Assembly: GCF_000819865.1 (NCBI RefSeq)
Contig: NZ_CDDF01000014.1
Coordinates: forward strand, 141,007-205,006
DNA: 64,000 nt
Direction: 5' to 3'
Source of the DNA: Aeromonas eucrenophila
Lineage (GTDB): Bacteria; Pseudomonadota; Gammaproteobacteria; Enterobacterales; Aeromonadaceae
Shown here in pieces: positions 1 through 8,866 of this stretch (its first letter is position 1; each line of letters starts with the position of its first letter). Position numbers and translations under genes: made by a program. A model generated the notes under the pieces. It was given only the letters and a program-made list of their open reading frames with translations, ran no database searches and was not told where the DNA came from.

Positions 1-1109
1 AGCCCCAGCAGGTGGCGGCGCAGCATGTCGAGGGCGGCGAAGGCGAGGATCTTGCGGCCGCTCTCGGGATCCGGGTGGCTGAGCTTGAGGGTCTGGCCGA
101 TACGTTGCCCGTCGGCGCACAGCAGCAGCGGCACCCCGTCCGCCCCCGCACTGCCTATGGTCAGGCTCAGCCCCGCGTCCGTACCGGTTAGCTGCGCCAG
201 CTCATGCGGGAGTCGCCCATCGAAGTGCGCCTGCAGATGGGGGTGTTCGTGGCAAAAACCGAGCAGGGCCCCCCGACTCTCTCCCTCCAGCAGAGTCAGC
301 TTGCGATCCCCCAGCAGGGCCAGGATCTGGCGCGTCGGCTCCTCCTCTCCCCGTCCCACCAGCCAGGGGGCAATCTCGCTTAGCAGTCGACTTTCGGCGG
401 TATCCATGTCGGCCGCACTCGCCCCGTGGCCGATGAGTTTCAGCTCGATCAGCGGCATGGAGGAGCGGTAGCCGAGCTCGATGCCGCTCGGCCAGGGGCT
501 GGCGTCCAGCTTGTCGGAGAGGGCCGACTCCGAGATGCCGAAGCTGTAGAAGCGGCGCAGCTCGGTGTCGGTCTGATCCCCGGCCAGCCGTTTCAGGCGC
601 GGCAGTATCTGCTCGCGCACCATCTGCTTGAATTCGAACGGCACGCCTGGGGTGAAGAACAGTTGGCTCGGGCCGTGGCTGGCCTGATGCCGGACCAGGA
701 AGCCGCAGGCGGTGCCGACCGAGTTGTCCAGCACTTCGCAGCCCAGCGGCAGCCAGGCCTGCTTGGCATTGCTCTGGGGCATGGGGCGGCCCCGGCTGGC
801 GTAGCGGGCTGCTATGGTGGCGAGCCAGTCCGGGTACAGGGTCAGTGGCTGGGCAAATGCCTCGGCTGCGGCCTGGGCGGTGAGATCGTCGGCGGTGGGG
901 CCGAGCCCGCCACACACCAGCACCACCTCGGCGCGGCTGGCGCTCTCCTGCAACGCGGCCTTCAGATCCGCGAGGTTGTCCCCGACTGTGAGCCGGCGGC
1001 GCACCTGCCAGCCCTGCTCCAGCAAGAGGGCGCTGAGCCAGGCGGCGTTGGTGTCCACCACCAGGCCGGTCACTATCTCATCGCCGGTGCTGATGATCTC
1101 GATACGCAT
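1..1109 (-). CDS. CinA-like MoCF-domain protein (partial, 3' end outside window)
   Basis: COG1058/CinA-type protein, related to E. coli YfaY. It reads without a stop for 369 codons from ATG at 1109 to the window edge, so the C-terminus is missing. The N-terminal half is a MoCF (molybdopterin-binding-like) domain: STGDEIVTG at residues 7-15 and GGLGPTADD at 67-75 are the typical binding loops. Family members are named after competence-induced CinA and some are linked to NMN deamidation or pyridine nucleotide repair, but the deamidase domain is not visible here, so the activity is uncertain. The start is supported by a GAGGAAG ribosome site just upstream. The next gene is divergent, so this gene is probably transcribed alone or first in its unit. 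Confidence 0.85.
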   Translation of the reverse strand, partial: MRIEIISTGDEIVTGLVVDTNAAWLSALLLEQGWQVRRRLTVGDNLADLKAALQESASRAEVVLVCGGLGPTADDLTAQAAAEAFAQPLTLYPDWLATIAARYASRGRPMPQSNAKQAWLPLGCEVLDNSVGTACGFLVRHQASHGPSQLFFTPGVPFEFKQMVREQILPRLKRLAGDQTDTELRRFYSFGISESALSDKLDASPWPSGIELGYRSSMPLIELKLIGHGASAADMDTAESRLLSEIAPWLVGRGEEEPTRQILALLGDRKLTLLEGESRGALLGFCHEHPHLQAHFDGRLPHELAQLTGTDAGLSLTIGSAGADGVPLLLCADGQRIGQTLKLSHPDPESGRKILAFAALDMLRRHLLG

Positions 1110-1323
1110 GCTGGCTTCCTCGGGTTGAGCGGAGTGGTGAAATGACGGGATGGGTTGCAATAGTACCAAGATCCCGCGGCCGCTGGCGAGCCCGTCATTA
1201 ACCAGGACGTAACAAGGGTGAACCCTGGCTGAAGCGCTGGTGAGTTTCCCCCCGGCAACAGGCCGATTCCCGGACGGGGTGGGGTAAAATGCACATCTAT
1301 TGTTCAATGAGAAGGTCATGACC

Positions 1324-1602
1324 ATGAAACACGCAGCCTTGTTGCTGGCCCTGCTGGTAGGCTCGCCCGCCTGGGCCGGCTTGCAGATCAACTCCAACGA
1401 CGTGCGCGTCAATGTAGATCGCGATGATGTCGACGAGTGGAAAGATAAATACGAAGACAATTGTTCGACGGTCGAGATCGGCAACCTCAAGGTGAGCAAT
1501 GAGGAGTGCGACGGCAAAGGCAAGAACAAGAACAAAGAAAACAGCAGCGTGCACGGGGACAACAACCCCGGCAAAGGCCACAACAAGAACAAAAACAAGT
1601 GA
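1324..1602 (+). CDS. Small exported protein with acidic middle and Lys/Asn-rich tail
   Basis: A 92-residue protein not assigned to a family. It starts with a clean signal peptide (MKHAALLLALLVGSPAWA, cut after AWA), then an acidic segment with many Asp/Glu and two Cys, then a highly basic tail made of repeated Lys-Asn-Lys and Gly-Lys units. ATG at 1324 is preferred over the in-frame ATG at 1318 and TTG at 1300 because GAGAAGG lies at a usable distance. It is monocistronic, with its own terminator immediately after the stop. The charge-segregated composition suggests binding to a polyanion or cell-surface polymer, which is only inference. Confidence 0.7.
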   Translation: MKHAALLLALLVGSPAWAGLQINSNDVRVNVDRDDVDEWKDKYEDNCSTVEIGNLKVSNEECDGKGKNKNKENSSVHGDNNPGKGHNKNKNK

Positions 1603-1640
1603 CAACAAGGGCGCCAACAGGCGCCCTTGTTGTCATTGCG
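1601..1640 (+). terminator. Rho-independent terminator after the small exported gene
   Basis: A perfect 15-bp stem, GACAACAAGGGCGCC at 1601-1615 pairing with 1620-1634, around a four-base loop. The stem begins within the stop codon region. The T tract is weak (ATTG). Confidence 0.7.
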
Positions 1641-1701
1641 GCCGAAGCGGAGGAATACACAGGTATCTGATGACAGACTGGAAGCTTTATTATAGGCTTC
1701 T

Positions 1702-1717
1702 AGATGTCCAGACATAT
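1702..1717 (+). promoter_or_regulatory. MetJ operator upstream of metA
   Basis: Two adjacent 8-bp met boxes, AGATGTCC and AGACATAT, each match the MetJ consensus AGACGTCT at 6 of 8 positions. They lie about 30 bp before metA, where MetJ with S-adenosylmethionine would block transcription. The same type of site precedes metY at 18396-18419. Confidence 0.65.
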
Positions 1718-1743
1718 TTACCGATGCAGTACAGGGAGTAAGC

Positions 1744-2691
1744 ATGCCGATCAAGATCCCGGACCAGTTACCCGCCGCCGAAGTGCTGGGGCAGGAGAAC
1801 ATCTTCGTGATGACGGAATCCCGGGCCGTCACCCAGAACATCCGCCCGCTGCGGGTGCTCATCCTCAACCTGATGCCCAAGAAGATCGAGACCGAGATCC
1901 AGCTGATGCGGATGCTCTCCAACTCGCCGCTGCAGGTGGACGTGGATCTGCTGCGCATCGACGATCGGGAGTCCAAGAACACGCCCCAGGCGCATCTGGA
2001 GAACTTCTACCACGACTTCGAGCAGGTGCGGGGCAACAACTACGACGGCATGATCATCACGGGGGCGCCGCTCGGGCTGGTGGAGTTCGAGGAGGTGGTC
2101 TACTGGCCGCGCATCGTCGAGATCATCGAGTGGTCCCATCAGCACGTGACCTCGACCCTGTTCCTGTGCTGGGCCGTGCAGGCGGCGCTCAAGGCCTTGT
2201 ACGGCATGGAGAAACAGACCCACGGCGAGAAGCTGTCCGGGGTCTATCGCCACCATCGCCTCGATGAGCACGAGGCGCTGCTGCGCGGTTTCGACGACGA
2301 GTTCGTCGCCCCCCACTCCCGTTATGCGGCCTTTGATGGGGATCTTATCCGCGCCCACACCGACCTGCAGATCCTGGCGGAATCCGAGGAAGCCGGGGTC
2401 TATCTGGCGGCGACCAAGGACTGCCGCCAGGTGTTCGTCACCGGCCATCCGGAATACGACGCCCTGACCCTGGACGGGGAATATCAGCGGGATCTGGCGG
2501 CCGGGCTCACCCCCGTCATCCCGGTCAACTACTACCCGAACAACGATCCCGGCCAGACGCCGCGAGCCAGCTGGCGCAGTCACGGCCACCTGCTGTTCTC
2601 CAACTGGCTCAACTATTACGTCTACCAACTCACCAGCTACCGGCTGGAGGACATCGGCAAGGTGTTCACCTACGAGCAGCCCAAGGCATAA
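1744..2691 (+). CDS. metA: Homoserine O-succinyltransferase
   Basis: First committed step of methionine synthesis: transfers an acyl group from acyl-CoA to homoserine. The 315-residue length is normal. The catalytic Cys is at residue 142 (TLFLCWAVQ), and the His/Glu pair is in VTGHPEYD. Residue 111 is Gly ([10 protein letters not shown]); work on this family links Gly at this position with succinyl-CoA use and Glu with acetyl-CoA use, so succinyl transfer is predicted. CAGGGAG lies just before the ATG, and MetJ boxes lie upstream. A decayed second copy of the last 23 codons follows at 2701-2769. Confidence 0.95.
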   Translation: MPIKIPDQLPAAEVLGQENIFVMTESRAVTQNIRPLRVLILNLMPKKIETEIQLMRMLSNSPLQVDVDLLRIDDRESKNTPQAHLENFYHDFEQVRGNNYDGMIITGAPLGLVEFEEVVYWPRIVEIIEWSHQHVTSTLFLCWAVQAALKALYGMEKQTHGEKLSGVYRHHRLDEHEALLRGFDDEFVAPHSRYAAFDGDLIRAHTDLQILAESEEAGVYLAATKDCRQVFVTGHPEYDALTLDGEYQRDLAAGLTPVIPVNYYPNNDPGQTPRASWRSHGHLLFSNWLNYYVYQLTSYRLEDIGKVFTYEQPKA

Positions 2692-2700
2692 GTATCATTG

Positions 2701-2769
2701 GGCCGGCTCAGTGGCAGTGGGTTGGAGTGTATCGGCAGGGTGTTCGTTTTGCGGCAATCCTGGGCATAA
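2701..2769 (+). pseudogene. Degenerate extra copy of the metA 3' end
   Basis: These 69 bases align without gaps to metA 2623-2691, offset 78 bp, and include the matching stop codon. The conserved core reads ATCGGC, then AGG versus AAG, then GTGTTC. Matching residues include the pattern L-E-x-I-G-R/K-V-F and a final Ala before TAA. Identity is moderate, so this is a diverged tail, not a recent duplication. It lies between metA and the converging phosphatase gene. Confidence 0.55.
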
Positions 2770-2802
2770 GTCACCCTCTCAGCCGGCTTGCAATCAGTCG
2801 GC

Positions 2803-3309
2803 CTACAGCCGCGCCGCCTGGCTATCGAGCCAGTGGCGGTGGCAGGCCAGGGTGAAGGCGTTGGGCCTGCGGGCCCGGATGGCGGCCATGGCCTCCCGCT
2901 GTGGCTGACCCAGGGTCATCAGCAGGAGGGCGGCGACCAGCCCGGTGCGACCGCTTCCCCCACGGCAGTGAATGGCCAGCTGCTTGCCGTCCCGCAGCAG
3001 GGCGATGAGCGACGGCAGCGCCTGCTGCCAGGCCAGCTCGAAATCGGCATCGGGGGCCTCGTCGTCCAGAATGGGCAGATGGAACCAGCCCATGCCCCTG
3101 GCCTCTACCTGCTGGCCAAGCTGCGCCAGATCCCGTGCGGCCAGCTCGTCACCCGTCATCAGGGTGATCAGGGCGTGGGCACCGGCCAGTTGCAACTGGG
3201 AAAGGGCTTGGGGCATGGGCACTTGCTGGGTGCCGGGGCAGGGGGTGAGCAGCAACTGCCCGTCGAGGCGGGGGACCTCCAGGCTCCAGAAGGGATGGGA
3301 AGGGTGCAT
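2803..3309 (-). CDS. Cysteine-based protein phosphatase (DSP/PTP-like)
   Basis: A 168-residue protein with the phosphatase signature HCRGGSGRTG (Cys-X5-Arg loop followed by Thr-Gly) and a preceding acidic LPILDDEAPD segment that could supply the general acid. This places it in the dual-specificity/tyrosine phosphatase superfamily, close to CDKN3-like bacterial members. The substrate is unknown. The ATG at 3309 has AAGGA four bases upstream. An in-frame ATG at 3351 would add 14 residues but has no ribosome site. It converges on metA and is divergent from the Lrp-type regulator. Confidence 0.8.
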   Translation of the reverse strand: MHPSHPFWSLEVPRLDGQLLLTPCPGTQQVPMPQALSQLQLAGAHALITLMTGDELAARDLAQLGQQVEARGMGWFHLPILDDEAPDADFELAWQQALPSLIALLRDGKQLAIHCRGGSGRTGLVAALLLMTLGQPQREAMAAIRARRPNAFTLACHRHWLDSQAARL

Positions 3310-3468
3310 GGGGATCCTTGTGGGGGTCGATTTGGTGTCAAATGAACTCATTGGCGCCGTGCCTGAGCGGGGCAGAGCATAGGGGCCCGGCTCAGGATGT
3401 CAATCTGCGTTGTGTTCGGCCCGGTTTACGGGCAGAGTCTAAAAAAATTGAGCGAGCAAGGAGTAGAG

Positions 3469-3939
3469 ATGAGAAACCTGGATCAACTGGACTTGGACAT
3501 CCTGGCCCATCTGTTTCGCGATGCGGGCATGACCAACAAGGATCTGGCGGCCCTGGTCGGGGTGGCGCCGTCCACCTGCCTGGAGCGGGTACGCAAGCTG
3601 CAACAGGACGGGGTGCTCAAGGGGGCGCACTGCGAGGTGGATTATCAGGCGCTGGGCGGCCACATCCAGGCCATGGTCTCCCTGCAGCTGGCACGCCACA
3701 GCCGACAAATTATCGATGCGTTCCGCGACGCCATCCTGGCCCTACCCGAGGTGATCAGCCTGTTCCACATGGGTGGCAAGGACGATTTCCTGGTGCACCT
3801 CTGCGTTGCCGACACCGAACACCTGCGCAACTTCGTGTTCGATCACTTCACCTCGCGGGAAGAGGTGGTGCACCTCGAGACCTCCCTGGTGTTCGAGCAC
3901 AGATTCAGCCGCTCCTTGCCCTGCTTCACTCAGCCTTGA
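3469..3939 (+). CDS. Lrp/AsnC family transcriptional regulator
   Basis: 156 residues. An N-terminal winged helix-turn-helix (LDLDILAHLFRDAGMTNKDLAALVGVAPSTCLERVRKL, about residues 5-40) is followed by a RAM-type effector/oligomerisation domain (about 65-145). Family members bind amino acids or related ligands and often control neighbouring genes. The divergent phosphatase is the only nearby candidate target. ATG at 3469 is chosen over an upstream in-frame codon at 3397 because AGGAG precedes it and the HTH begins immediately after. A strong terminator follows. Confidence 0.9.
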   Translation: MRNLDQLDLDILAHLFRDAGMTNKDLAALVGVAPSTCLERVRKLQQDGVLKGAHCEVDYQALGGHIQAMVSLQLARHSRQIIDAFRDAILALPEVISLFHMGGKDDFLVHLCVADTEHLRNFVFDHFTSREEVVHLETSLVFEHRFSRSLPCFTQP

Positions 3940-3953
3940 GCTGCAGAGAAAAT

Positions 3954-3981
3954 AAAAAAACCGCCATTCGGCGGTTTTTTT
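3954..3981. terminator. Bidirectional terminator
   Basis: Seven A, stem CCGCC/GGCGG around ATTC, then seven T. It sits between the Lrp-type gene and the converging LtaS-like gene and can serve both. Confidence 0.85.
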
Positions 3982-3996
3982 GTCTGTGGAATTGAA

Positions 3997-5961
3997 TCAG
4001 TTCAGCACGAGTCGACTGTCAGGCGCCGTCTGGTAGAGCCCCTGCTGGTAGGCGAGGCTGCCCCAGAGCACCAGTCCCAGCGCCATCTCCTTTATCTCGT
4101 CCGGCTGGGGGGCCGGGAGCAATTGCTGGCGGACGGCATCGTAGACATAACCCTCAGCTGGCCGCTCCGGCTGCAGTATCACCACGTCCTTGCCCCGCAT
4201 CAGGGCGAAGTTCTTGTCGTACTGCATGATGGCGCGCCCCGGCCAGTCGTCCGGCATCCGGGTCAGATCCTTGCCGAGCATGGGGTAGTCGGCGCTTATC
4301 CCCATCAGGGAGAGCAGGGTCGGCGCCATGTCGATCTGGCTCACGACGCGCTCGTCCTGGCGGGGCTTGATCCCCTCGCCGACGATGACGCCGGGGATGT
4401 GGAAGCGGGGAATGGGCACCAGGCTGGCGCCGCCGACCCGGCTGTCGTGATCGGCGATGACCAGGAACAGGGTGTCTTTCCAGTAGTCGGATTGGCGGGC
4501 CTTCTTGAAGAACTCACCGACGGCGTAATCCGCATACTTGGCGGCGTTGTTGCGGGTCTGCTTGGGCTGCTCGTAGAGGGCGATGCGATTGTCCGGGAAT
4601 TCGAACGGATCGTGATTGCTGGAGCTGAACACCAGGCTGAAGAAGGGCTTGCCCTCCTTGCTCAGGGCCCGGAAGGTCTCGTCCGCCTTGGCCATCAGAT
4701 CCTCGTCAGAGGCGCCCCAGGAGCCTTCGAACACCGGGTTCTCGAAGTCCTTCTGCTCGACGATGTGGCTGAAGCCGTTGCCGAGGAAGAAGCTGCGCAT
4801 GTTGTCGAAGTGGCTCTCGCCGCCGTAGATGAAGCTGGTGCTGTAGCCCCGTTGCTTCAGCAGGTCCGCGATGGTGAAGAAGTTGGTCTGGCTCTTGCCG
4901 AGCTTGACCACGGCCTGGGCCGGGGTCGGGGTGAAGCCGGTCAGCACGGCCTCGATGCCGCGCACCGAGCGGGTGCCGGTGGCATAGAGCTGGTTGAAGG
5001 TCCAACCCTCCTTCGACAGGGCATCTATGTTGGGGGTGAGTGGCAGGCCGCCGAGGGAGCCGACGAACTGGGCGCCCAGGCTCTCCTGCAACAGGATCAC
5101 CAGGTTCTTCGGCTTGCCACCGTAGCTGGCCTCGTTGAAGGTCTGGCTCGGCAGGGCCTCCGAGCTGAAGTCCTGATCCGGGCGGCCGCTCTCCTGGCGC
5201 ACCAGCTCCAGGATCCGCTCCCTTGGCAGCTCACCATAGAACTCCCCGGCGTGCTCCTCGGCCCCCATCTGCTTGATGGCGAAGAACAGGGAGTAGGAGG
5301 AGTTGACCACCAGGGCATTGATCAGGGGATCGCTGGCAAAGGCCACCATGGCGGGGTTGAGGGCTCTGTGCCCCAGGCTGGAGCGGGCGCCGAGGAAGCC
5401 GATGGCCAGGATCAGCAGGGCGAAGGCGGGCCTCAGGTACCAGCGGGGGAAGCTGAGTCCGCGCATCAAACGGCCGCTGAGCCACCAGCCGCCGCCCAGC
5501 ACCGCAGTGCTGAACACCAGGGCCAGCAGCAGCTCCCCCTTGCGACCGGCCCACAGCATGGCGAGCACCTCTTTCGGGTAGATGAGGTACTCGACGTAGA
5601 GGCGGTTGGGGCGTACCCCGTATTCGGTGACGAAGGAGGGGGTGGAGATCTCGAGGAACAGCATCAGCCAGAGCCCCAGAGTCAGCCAGACCCGGATCAG
5701 CGTGAGCCAGGCCCGGCCGAGGGCGTGAGGGCCGGCCAGCAGCAGGGTGAAGACCGCGGGGACACCCCACAGCCAGCAGAGGGTGGCGAAGTCGACGCGC
5801 AATCCCTGCAGCAGCATCTGTGACCAGCCGGCGACGGCGTCGACGCGCTCCTGTTGCCAGAGTCCAAGGGCTGCCCGGCTGGCGGTGAGGCTGAGCAGCG
5901 CGATCACCGAAAAGATGGCAATGGGCCAAAACGGACCCAGCCAATTCCTTATTTTTGTCAT
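3997..5961 (-). CDS. LTA synthase-like membrane sulfatase-fold transferase
   Basis: A 654-residue inner-membrane enzyme. The N-terminal third holds about five hydrophobic segments (around 12-33, 58-78, 85-105, 143-163, 176-194). The periplasmic part begins near residue 283 (KPKNLVILLQESLGAQ) and is an alkaline phosphatase/sulfatase-fold domain: Glu293 as metal ligand, the ATGTRSVRG loop at 327-335 with the likely catalytic Thr, and IADHDSRVGG as later metal ligands. Relatives move phosphoglycerol or phosphoethanolamine groups onto envelope glycans or lipids. The exact acceptor cannot be told from sequence. CAGGA precedes the ATG, and an odd hairpin sits in its leader at 5991-6014. Confidence 0.88.
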   Translation of the reverse strand: MTKIRNWLGPFWPIAIFSVIALLSLTASRAALGLWQQERVDAVAGWSQMLLQGLRVDFATLCWLWGVPAVFTLLLAGPHALGRAWLTLIRVWLTLGLWLMLFLEISTPSFVTEYGVRPNRLYVEYLIYPKEVLAMLWAGRKGELLLALVFSTAVLGGGWWLSGRLMRGLSFPRWYLRPAFALLILAIGFLGARSSLGHRALNPAMVAFASDPLINALVVNSSYSLFFAIKQMGAEEHAGEFYGELPRERILELVRQESGRPDQDFSSEALPSQTFNEASYGGKPKNLVILLQESLGAQFVGSLGGLPLTPNIDALSKEGWTFNQLYATGTRSVRGIEAVLTGFTPTPAQAVVKLGKSQTNFFTIADLLKQRGYSTSFIYGGESHFDNMRSFFLGNGFSHIVEQKDFENPVFEGSWGASDEDLMAKADETFRALSKEGKPFFSLVFSSSNHDPFEFPDNRIALYEQPKQTRNNAAKYADYAVGEFFKKARQSDYWKDTLFLVIADHDSRVGGASLVPIPRFHIPGVIVGEGIKPRQDERVVSQIDMAPTLLSLMGISADYPMLGKDLTRMPDDWPGRAIMQYDKNFALMRGKDVVILQPERPAEGYVYDAVRQQLLPAPQPDEIKEMALGLVLWGSLAYQQGLYQTAPDSRLVLN

Positions 5962-5990
5962 TGTTTTTCCTGATAAAAGCCTGATTTTTT

Positions 5991-6014
5991 ATGCCCGTCC
6001 TCGGGCATTTTTTT
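5991..6014 (+). terminator. Terminator-like hairpin on the plus strand with no plus-strand gene before it
   Basis: ATGCCCG/CGGGCAT stem around TCCT, followed by a run of T on the plus strand. It lies about 30 bp upstream of the minus-strand LtaS-like start codon. Read on the minus strand it is followed by A residues, so it would not terminate that transcript. Confidence 0.5.
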
Positions 6015-6223
6015 ATGTTGCAGGGATATGACCATGGGACCTGGAAAAGGTTGCGTACGGGACAGGAAAAAGACACGGACACCACAGCTGCAATGGCCTC
6101 ATTGTGACGGAGTCCTCTGACCAGTACGAGATAAACGGCTGGAAGAAGTGTGATCCCCACTGCAAAGCAGGGAAGGGGGCGTGCCTATAATGGCGCGGGA
6201 GTCTCTCAATCGGAGCCGCTATC

Positions 6224-6496
6224 ATGCCGGTCTTTCTCGATGTCGAGTATTTGCAGGGGTGGTGCCTGTTCGTGGTGCTCTCGGATGGCACCACGGGGGC
6301 GCTGGATCTGGCCCCCTGGCGGGATCAACCGCTGTTTGCCGCCATCGACTCGGAGCGTCGCTTCGCCCGGGTCTTCATCAATCGTCGCCATCAGCTGGAG
6401 TGGCCGGGAGGCTGCATGCTGGCCGCCCAGGAGGTCTATCACCTGATCAAGGCCGTCGACGAGCGCAGCGCCTTCAACGAGCGCAATCCGCACTGA
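6224..6496 (+). CDS. DUF2442 family small protein
   Basis: 90 residues. The motifs (DGTTGALDLAPW, then L-x-W-P-G-G-C-M-L near residue 60) fit the DUF2442 family, whose members are often near toxin-antitoxin genes or free-standing. Function unknown. No partner toxin is seen beside it. It precedes the amylase gene by 124 bp and is probably separate from it. Confidence 0.65.
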   Translation: MPVFLDVEYLQGWCLFVVLSDGTTGALDLAPWRDQPLFAAIDSERRFARVFINRRHQLEWPGGCMLAAQEVYHLIKAVDERSAFNERNPH

Positions 6497-6620
6497 GAAT
6501 GGCTGGCTAACTCACTGAGCCAGATAACGTTTTCAGTCACAGACCCGTTTTTGCCCGCTGGTTATCATGACCCCAGTAAGGCGCACCCTGCGCCTGTACC
6601 TCCACAGCGGGAAGATAACA

Positions 6621-8252
6621 ATGAAACAGGGAACGTTGCGCTACGGTGGCCTGCTCGGGGCTGCCTTGTTCTTGTCGGCCTGCGGCAGCGGGGGCGGTGG
6701 ATCCAGCACCGAGCCCCAGCCCCCCGTGGTCAATCCGCCGATCACTCAGCCACCGGTGACGACGGCCAGTCGTGCCTGTTATGGTGCCGATCAGCCCGCC
6801 TGCAACCTGCGAACCTATCAGCTGATGGTGGAGTCCTTCGTCGACGGGGATGGCGCCGCCAACTACGGGGTCGGCTACGGTCCTTCCCAGCACAACGGCG
6901 ATCTGCAGGGGATCATCGACAGCCTGGACCACATCAAGAGCCTCAACGTCAACGCCATCTGGCTGACCCCGGTGTTCGACTCCTGCGCCGGCCAGGCGGG
7001 GGACGACAGGCTGGACGCCACCGGCTACTTCGCCTGCGACTTCTTCAATGTCGACCCCAACTTCGGCAGCAACGCCAAACTCAAGACCTTGGTGGATGAG
7101 GCGCACAAACGCGGTCTCTACGTCTTCCTCGACGGTGTGTTCGGCCACGTCAACAAGGTGGGGGTGAGCAAGCCGTCGCCCGAGGGACGGCTGCCCGCCC
7201 TCAAGAGCGGCGGCGCCGGCTACCCGGGCCAGCTGGTGGACTACGGCAAGCCGGAGAGCCTGGCCTACTTCAAGGAGGTGGCCCGCTACTGGGTCGAACA
7301 GTACGGCATCGACGGCTGGCGGCTGGATCAGGCCTATCAACTCGGGCTGGACGAGTGGCGCGCCATTCGCACCGAGGTGGAGCAGGCGAGCGCGGCGCGC
7401 AAGGCCGCCGGTCAGCAGTGGGGCACCCTCGGCTACATGGTAGGTGAGGTGTGGAAGGGGGCGGACGACATCCGCAACGAGGCCTATGGCCCGAGCGACA
7501 ACCCGGCGCTGCCCTCGGCGTTCGACTTCCCGCTGCGCTACGGCCTGATGCAGGCGCTGGCGGTGGAAGAGTCCGGCAAGGGCGGGCAGGGGGCCAGCGT
7601 GCTCGATGCCAGCTGGAACAAGGTGGAAAACTACCCCAACCACGCCATGCCGAACCTGATGCTGGGCAACCACGATCTGGTGCGCTTCGGCGATTTGGTC
7701 CAGCGCGGCAACTTCAACCCGGCGGATTACTGGCAGCGTCACAAGGCGGCCTTCAGCTTCCTAGCGGCCCGCTCCGGTCCCATCACCCTCTATTACGGTG
7801 AGGAGTTCGGGGACGAGGTGCCTGGCTTCGCCAAGCAGGTGACCGACAACTGTGCGGCCCAGGGATTGTGCGACGATCACGTGGCCCGCAGCGACGGCAA
7901 GGTGCCCGGTGTCACCGGCTTCGTGGCGAGCGGCGAGCAGGCGGAGCTCAAGCAGTGGCTGAGCACCTTGCTGGGCCTGCGGGCCAAGCACCCGGCGCTC
8001 TATCAGGGGGAGCGGGTCAAGCTGGTGGCCGACGGCAGCATCTATGGGGACATCAAGCAGACGAAAGGGGAGCAGATCGTCTACCTGCTCAACGTCTCCA
8101 CCACGCCCCAGAGCTACAGCCTGCCGGTTGGCAAGCTGCGCAGCGGCAGCGCCTTGCTGGATCTGCAGAGTGGCGAGAGCCTGGCCATAGGGGGCAGCAC
8201 GGTGACGGTGGACTTGCCATCCCTCACCGGCCGCTTCCTGCTGTTGCAGTGA
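6621..8252 (+). CDS. GH13 alpha-amylase family lipoprotein
   Basis: 543 residues. It starts with a lipoprotein signal (LFLSAC, lipid-anchored Cys21), then a Gly/Ser- and Pro-rich linker, then a TIM-barrel GH13 domain. The three catalytic acids are in the expected contexts: Asp236 in GWRLDQA (nucleophile), Glu276 in VGEVW (acid/base) and Asp352 in GNHD. A C-terminal beta domain completes the family layout. It probably hydrolyses starch or maltodextrins at the outer membrane or cell surface. ATG at 6621 fits the GGGAAG site and places the signal correctly, so the 18 extra codons from 6567 are rejected. Confidence 0.9.
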   Translation: MKQGTLRYGGLLGAALFLSACGSGGGGSSTEPQPPVVNPPITQPPVTTASRACYGADQPACNLRTYQLMVESFVDGDGAANYGVGYGPSQHNGDLQGIIDSLDHIKSLNVNAIWLTPVFDSCAGQAGDDRLDATGYFACDFFNVDPNFGSNAKLKTLVDEAHKRGLYVFLDGVFGHVNKVGVSKPSPEGRLPALKSGGAGYPGQLVDYGKPESLAYFKEVARYWVEQYGIDGWRLDQAYQLGLDEWRAIRTEVEQASAARKAAGQQWGTLGYMVGEVWKGADDIRNEAYGPSDNPALPSAFDFPLRYGLMQALAVEESGKGGQGASVLDASWNKVENYPNHAMPNLMLGNHDLVRFGDLVQRGNFNPADYWQRHKAAFSFLAARSGPITLYYGEEFGDEVPGFAKQVTDNCAAQGLCDDHVARSDGKVPGVTGFVASGEQAELKQWLSTLLGLRAKHPALYQGERVKLVADGSIYGDIKQTKGEQIVYLLNVSTTPQSYSLPVGKLRSGSALLDLQSGESLAIGGSTVTVDLPSLTGRFLLLQ

Positions 8253-8268
8253 CAGGCTGACGGGACAC

Positions 8269-8298
8269 AAAAAAGGGCTCCATAGCGGAGCCCTTTTT
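8269..8298. terminator. Bidirectional terminator
   Basis: A6, stem GGGCTCC/GGAGCCC, T5. Shared by the amylase gene and the converging MgtC/SapB-type gene. Confidence 0.85.
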
Positions 8299-8317
8299 CA
8301 TGGTCAGACGCGAGCCA

Positions 8318-8842
8318 TCATTTCTCGATGCCGCTGCCCAGCTCATCTCGATGGGCGTTGGTGGTGCTGCCGTTGCGCCAGTGCTCCAGCCGGTTGTGCA
8401 CGCCGCGGCGCAGGCTCTTGAAGCTGGTCTCCAGGTAATCCACCCCCACCAGGATGGCCAGGGTGACGCCGGTGAGCAGCAGCGCCTGATGCAGCATGCC
8501 CATGCCGATCAGGGCGCCGAGGGCCGCCAGCATCCAGATGGTGGCTGCCGAGGTGACCCCCAGCACGTGACCATCCCGGGTCATCATGACCCCGGCGCCG
8601 AGAAAACCGACCCCGGTGATGAGCTGGCCAAGCACCCGCGCCTGATCCGCGCTCTGGGGGCTGACCACGGACCCGAGGGCGAGGAAGCAGTAAGTCCCGA
8701 GGATGATGAGGGAGGAGGTGCGAATGCCGACCGGCTTGCCGCGCAGTTGCCGCTCCAGCCCCACCAGGGTGCCACACACCAGACAGACCAGGATGTTCTC
8801 CCAGCCAAGGGGCGCTATGTCCCACCACTGCGTTGTCATCAT
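8318..8842 (-). CDS. MgtC/SapB family membrane protein
   Basis: 174 residues. Contains the MgtC/SapB core GLERQLRGKPVGIRTSSLI and LITGVGFLGAGVMM, with four hydrophobic helices in the first 130 residues and a short basic/polar tail. The family includes Mg2+-limitation virulence factors and broader membrane proteins of unknown activity. The long ACT-like C-terminal domain of true MgtC is absent, so this is the SapB-like short form. The start at 8842 has AGAGG five bases upstream. An ATG at 8839 is equally possible. Confidence 0.85.
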   Translation of the reverse strand: MMTTQWWDIAPLGWENILVCLVCGTLVGLERQLRGKPVGIRTSSLIILGTYCFLALGSVVSPQSADQARVLGQLITGVGFLGAGVMMTRDGHVLGVTSAATIWMLAALGALIGMGMLHQALLLTGVTLAILVGVDYLETSFKSLRRGVHNRLEHWRNGSTTNAHRDELGSGIEK

Positions 8843-8866
8843 AACCACCTCTGCAATCGCTGCTTG

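Noticed and set aside
4123-5823. Long plus-strand open frame of 566 codons
   Set aside because: It is antisense to the LtaS-like gene, whose domains and start signal are clear. Long antisense frames are common in GC-rich genes and the product has no recognisable motif.
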